From positions 1 through 6,754 of the forward strand of contig CAZDML010000112.1 in NCBI GenBank assembly GCA_964506645.1: 6,754 nucleotides of DNA, given 5' to 3'. The position numbers and the translations under genes are program-made. Numbering within the stretch: position 1 is the first letter of the stretch; each line of letters begins with the position of its first letter. Under the pieces are notes generated by a model, which was given only the letters and a program-made list of their open reading frames with translations, had not been told where the DNA came from and did not search any database. Shown one piece after another: positions 6,347 to 6,754 of this stretch. The stretch is from CAZDML01 sp964506645. Lineage in GTDB: Bacteria; Elusimicrobiota; Elusimicrobia; 2-01-FULL-59-12.

Positions 6347-6754
6347 GTGATTACTTATAAAAAAGCAGGTGTGGATGTAGAAGCCGGAGACGCGCTCGTG
6401 CAGCGCATCAAGAAAATGTCTCCGATGATCGGTGGATTTGCCGGACTTTTTCCCTTAGGTAAAGGCTATAAGGAGCCGATGCTTGTCGGCTGTACGGACG
6501 GGGTGGGCACGAAGCTCAAGCTCGCTTTTCTGGCGAATAAGCACGATACCGTCGGGATCGATCTTGTGGCCATGAACGTTAACGATCTGCTGTGTTGCGG
6601 GGCAAAACCACTCTTCTTTCTTGATTATTTTGCCTGCGGTAAGCTCGATGTGGATGTGGCGGAAAAAGTCGTGAAGGGTATTGTCGAAGGGTGTACTCAA
6701 GCCGGCTGTGCCCTTTTGGGTGGCGAAACCGCTGAAATGCCAGGTATGTATGAA
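6347..6754 (+). CDS. purM: Phosphoribosylformylglycinamidine cyclo-ligase (AIR synthetase), 3'-truncated by window edge
   Basis: AIR synthetase closes the imidazole ring of FGAM with ATP, the fifth step of purine synthesis. The frame is open from GTG 6347 to the final base (136 codons, about 40% of the usual 345), so the gene runs out of the window. The start matches the family: ITYKKAGVDVEAGDAL (residues 2-17) corresponds to the conserved Y.(D/K)AGVD.(D/E)AG. Further matches are the glycine-rich TDGVGTKLKL (50-59), GIDLVAMNVNDLL (70-82) with the following GAKPLFFLDYF (85-95), and LGGETAEMPGMY (124-135), which are ATP- and substrate-site segments of the PurM/SelD fold. It follows pyrE by 19 bp with a good Shine-Dalgarno. 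It is another purine gene, so purine functions bracket the pyrimidine cassette. Identification is secure. Confidence 0.97.
   Translation, partial: MITYKKAGVDVEAGDALVQRIKKMSPMIGGFAGLFPLGKGYKEPMLVGCTDGVGTKLKLAFLANKHDTVGIDLVAMNVNDLLCCGAKPLFFLDYFACGKLDVDVAEKVVKGIVEGCTQAGCALLGGETAEMPGMYE

Overview
This window is a dense, single-strand block of de novo nucleotide biosynthesis genes in the order purD (5' end cut off) - pyrR - pyrB - pyrC - pyrD - pyrF - pyrE - purM (3' end cut off). All eight genes lie on the + strand. Junction distances are about +2, -4, 0, -7 (start-dependent), -4, -4 and +19 bp. No terminator, promoter or gene-free stretch longer than 19 bp was seen, so the block reads as one operon that continues past both window edges.

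The left edge (1-1238) is the purine gene purD, which makes glycinamide ribonucleotide. From 1241 to 6327 runs a six-gene pyrimidine cassette. PyrR is a PRPP-binding regulator. PyrB and PyrC make dihydroorotate from carbamoyl phosphate and aspartate, PyrD oxidises it to orotate, PyrE attaches PRPP to give OMP, and PyrF decarboxylates OMP to UMP. From 6347 the purine pathway resumes with purM (AIR synthetase). All the pyrimidine enzymes after carbamoyl phosphate synthesis are present. carA/carB and the PyrK partner expected for this type of PyrD are not in the window and must be elsewhere if they exist.

The organism is a bacterium with roughly balanced base composition (judged by eye). Its Shine-Dalgarno signals are AAAGGGGA, AGGGAGA, AAAGAGGA and GAGGTGA. 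The set (PyrR of the Bacillus type, class 1B-like PyrD, Thermus-family-like PyrE with a C-terminal CPLC motif, free-standing catalytic PyrB, zinc-type active PyrC) argues against an enterobacterial or other typical gammaproteobacterial source. It does not identify a phylum; an uncultured or deep-branching lineage is possible, but this is a guess.

I see no mobile element, CRISPR array, RNA gene or unknown gene, and no evidence for an undescribed system. The points worth a second look are the purine-pyrimidine intermixing, the missing PyrR attenuator next to pyrR, the lack of a normal start codon for pyrD, and the absence of pyrK.
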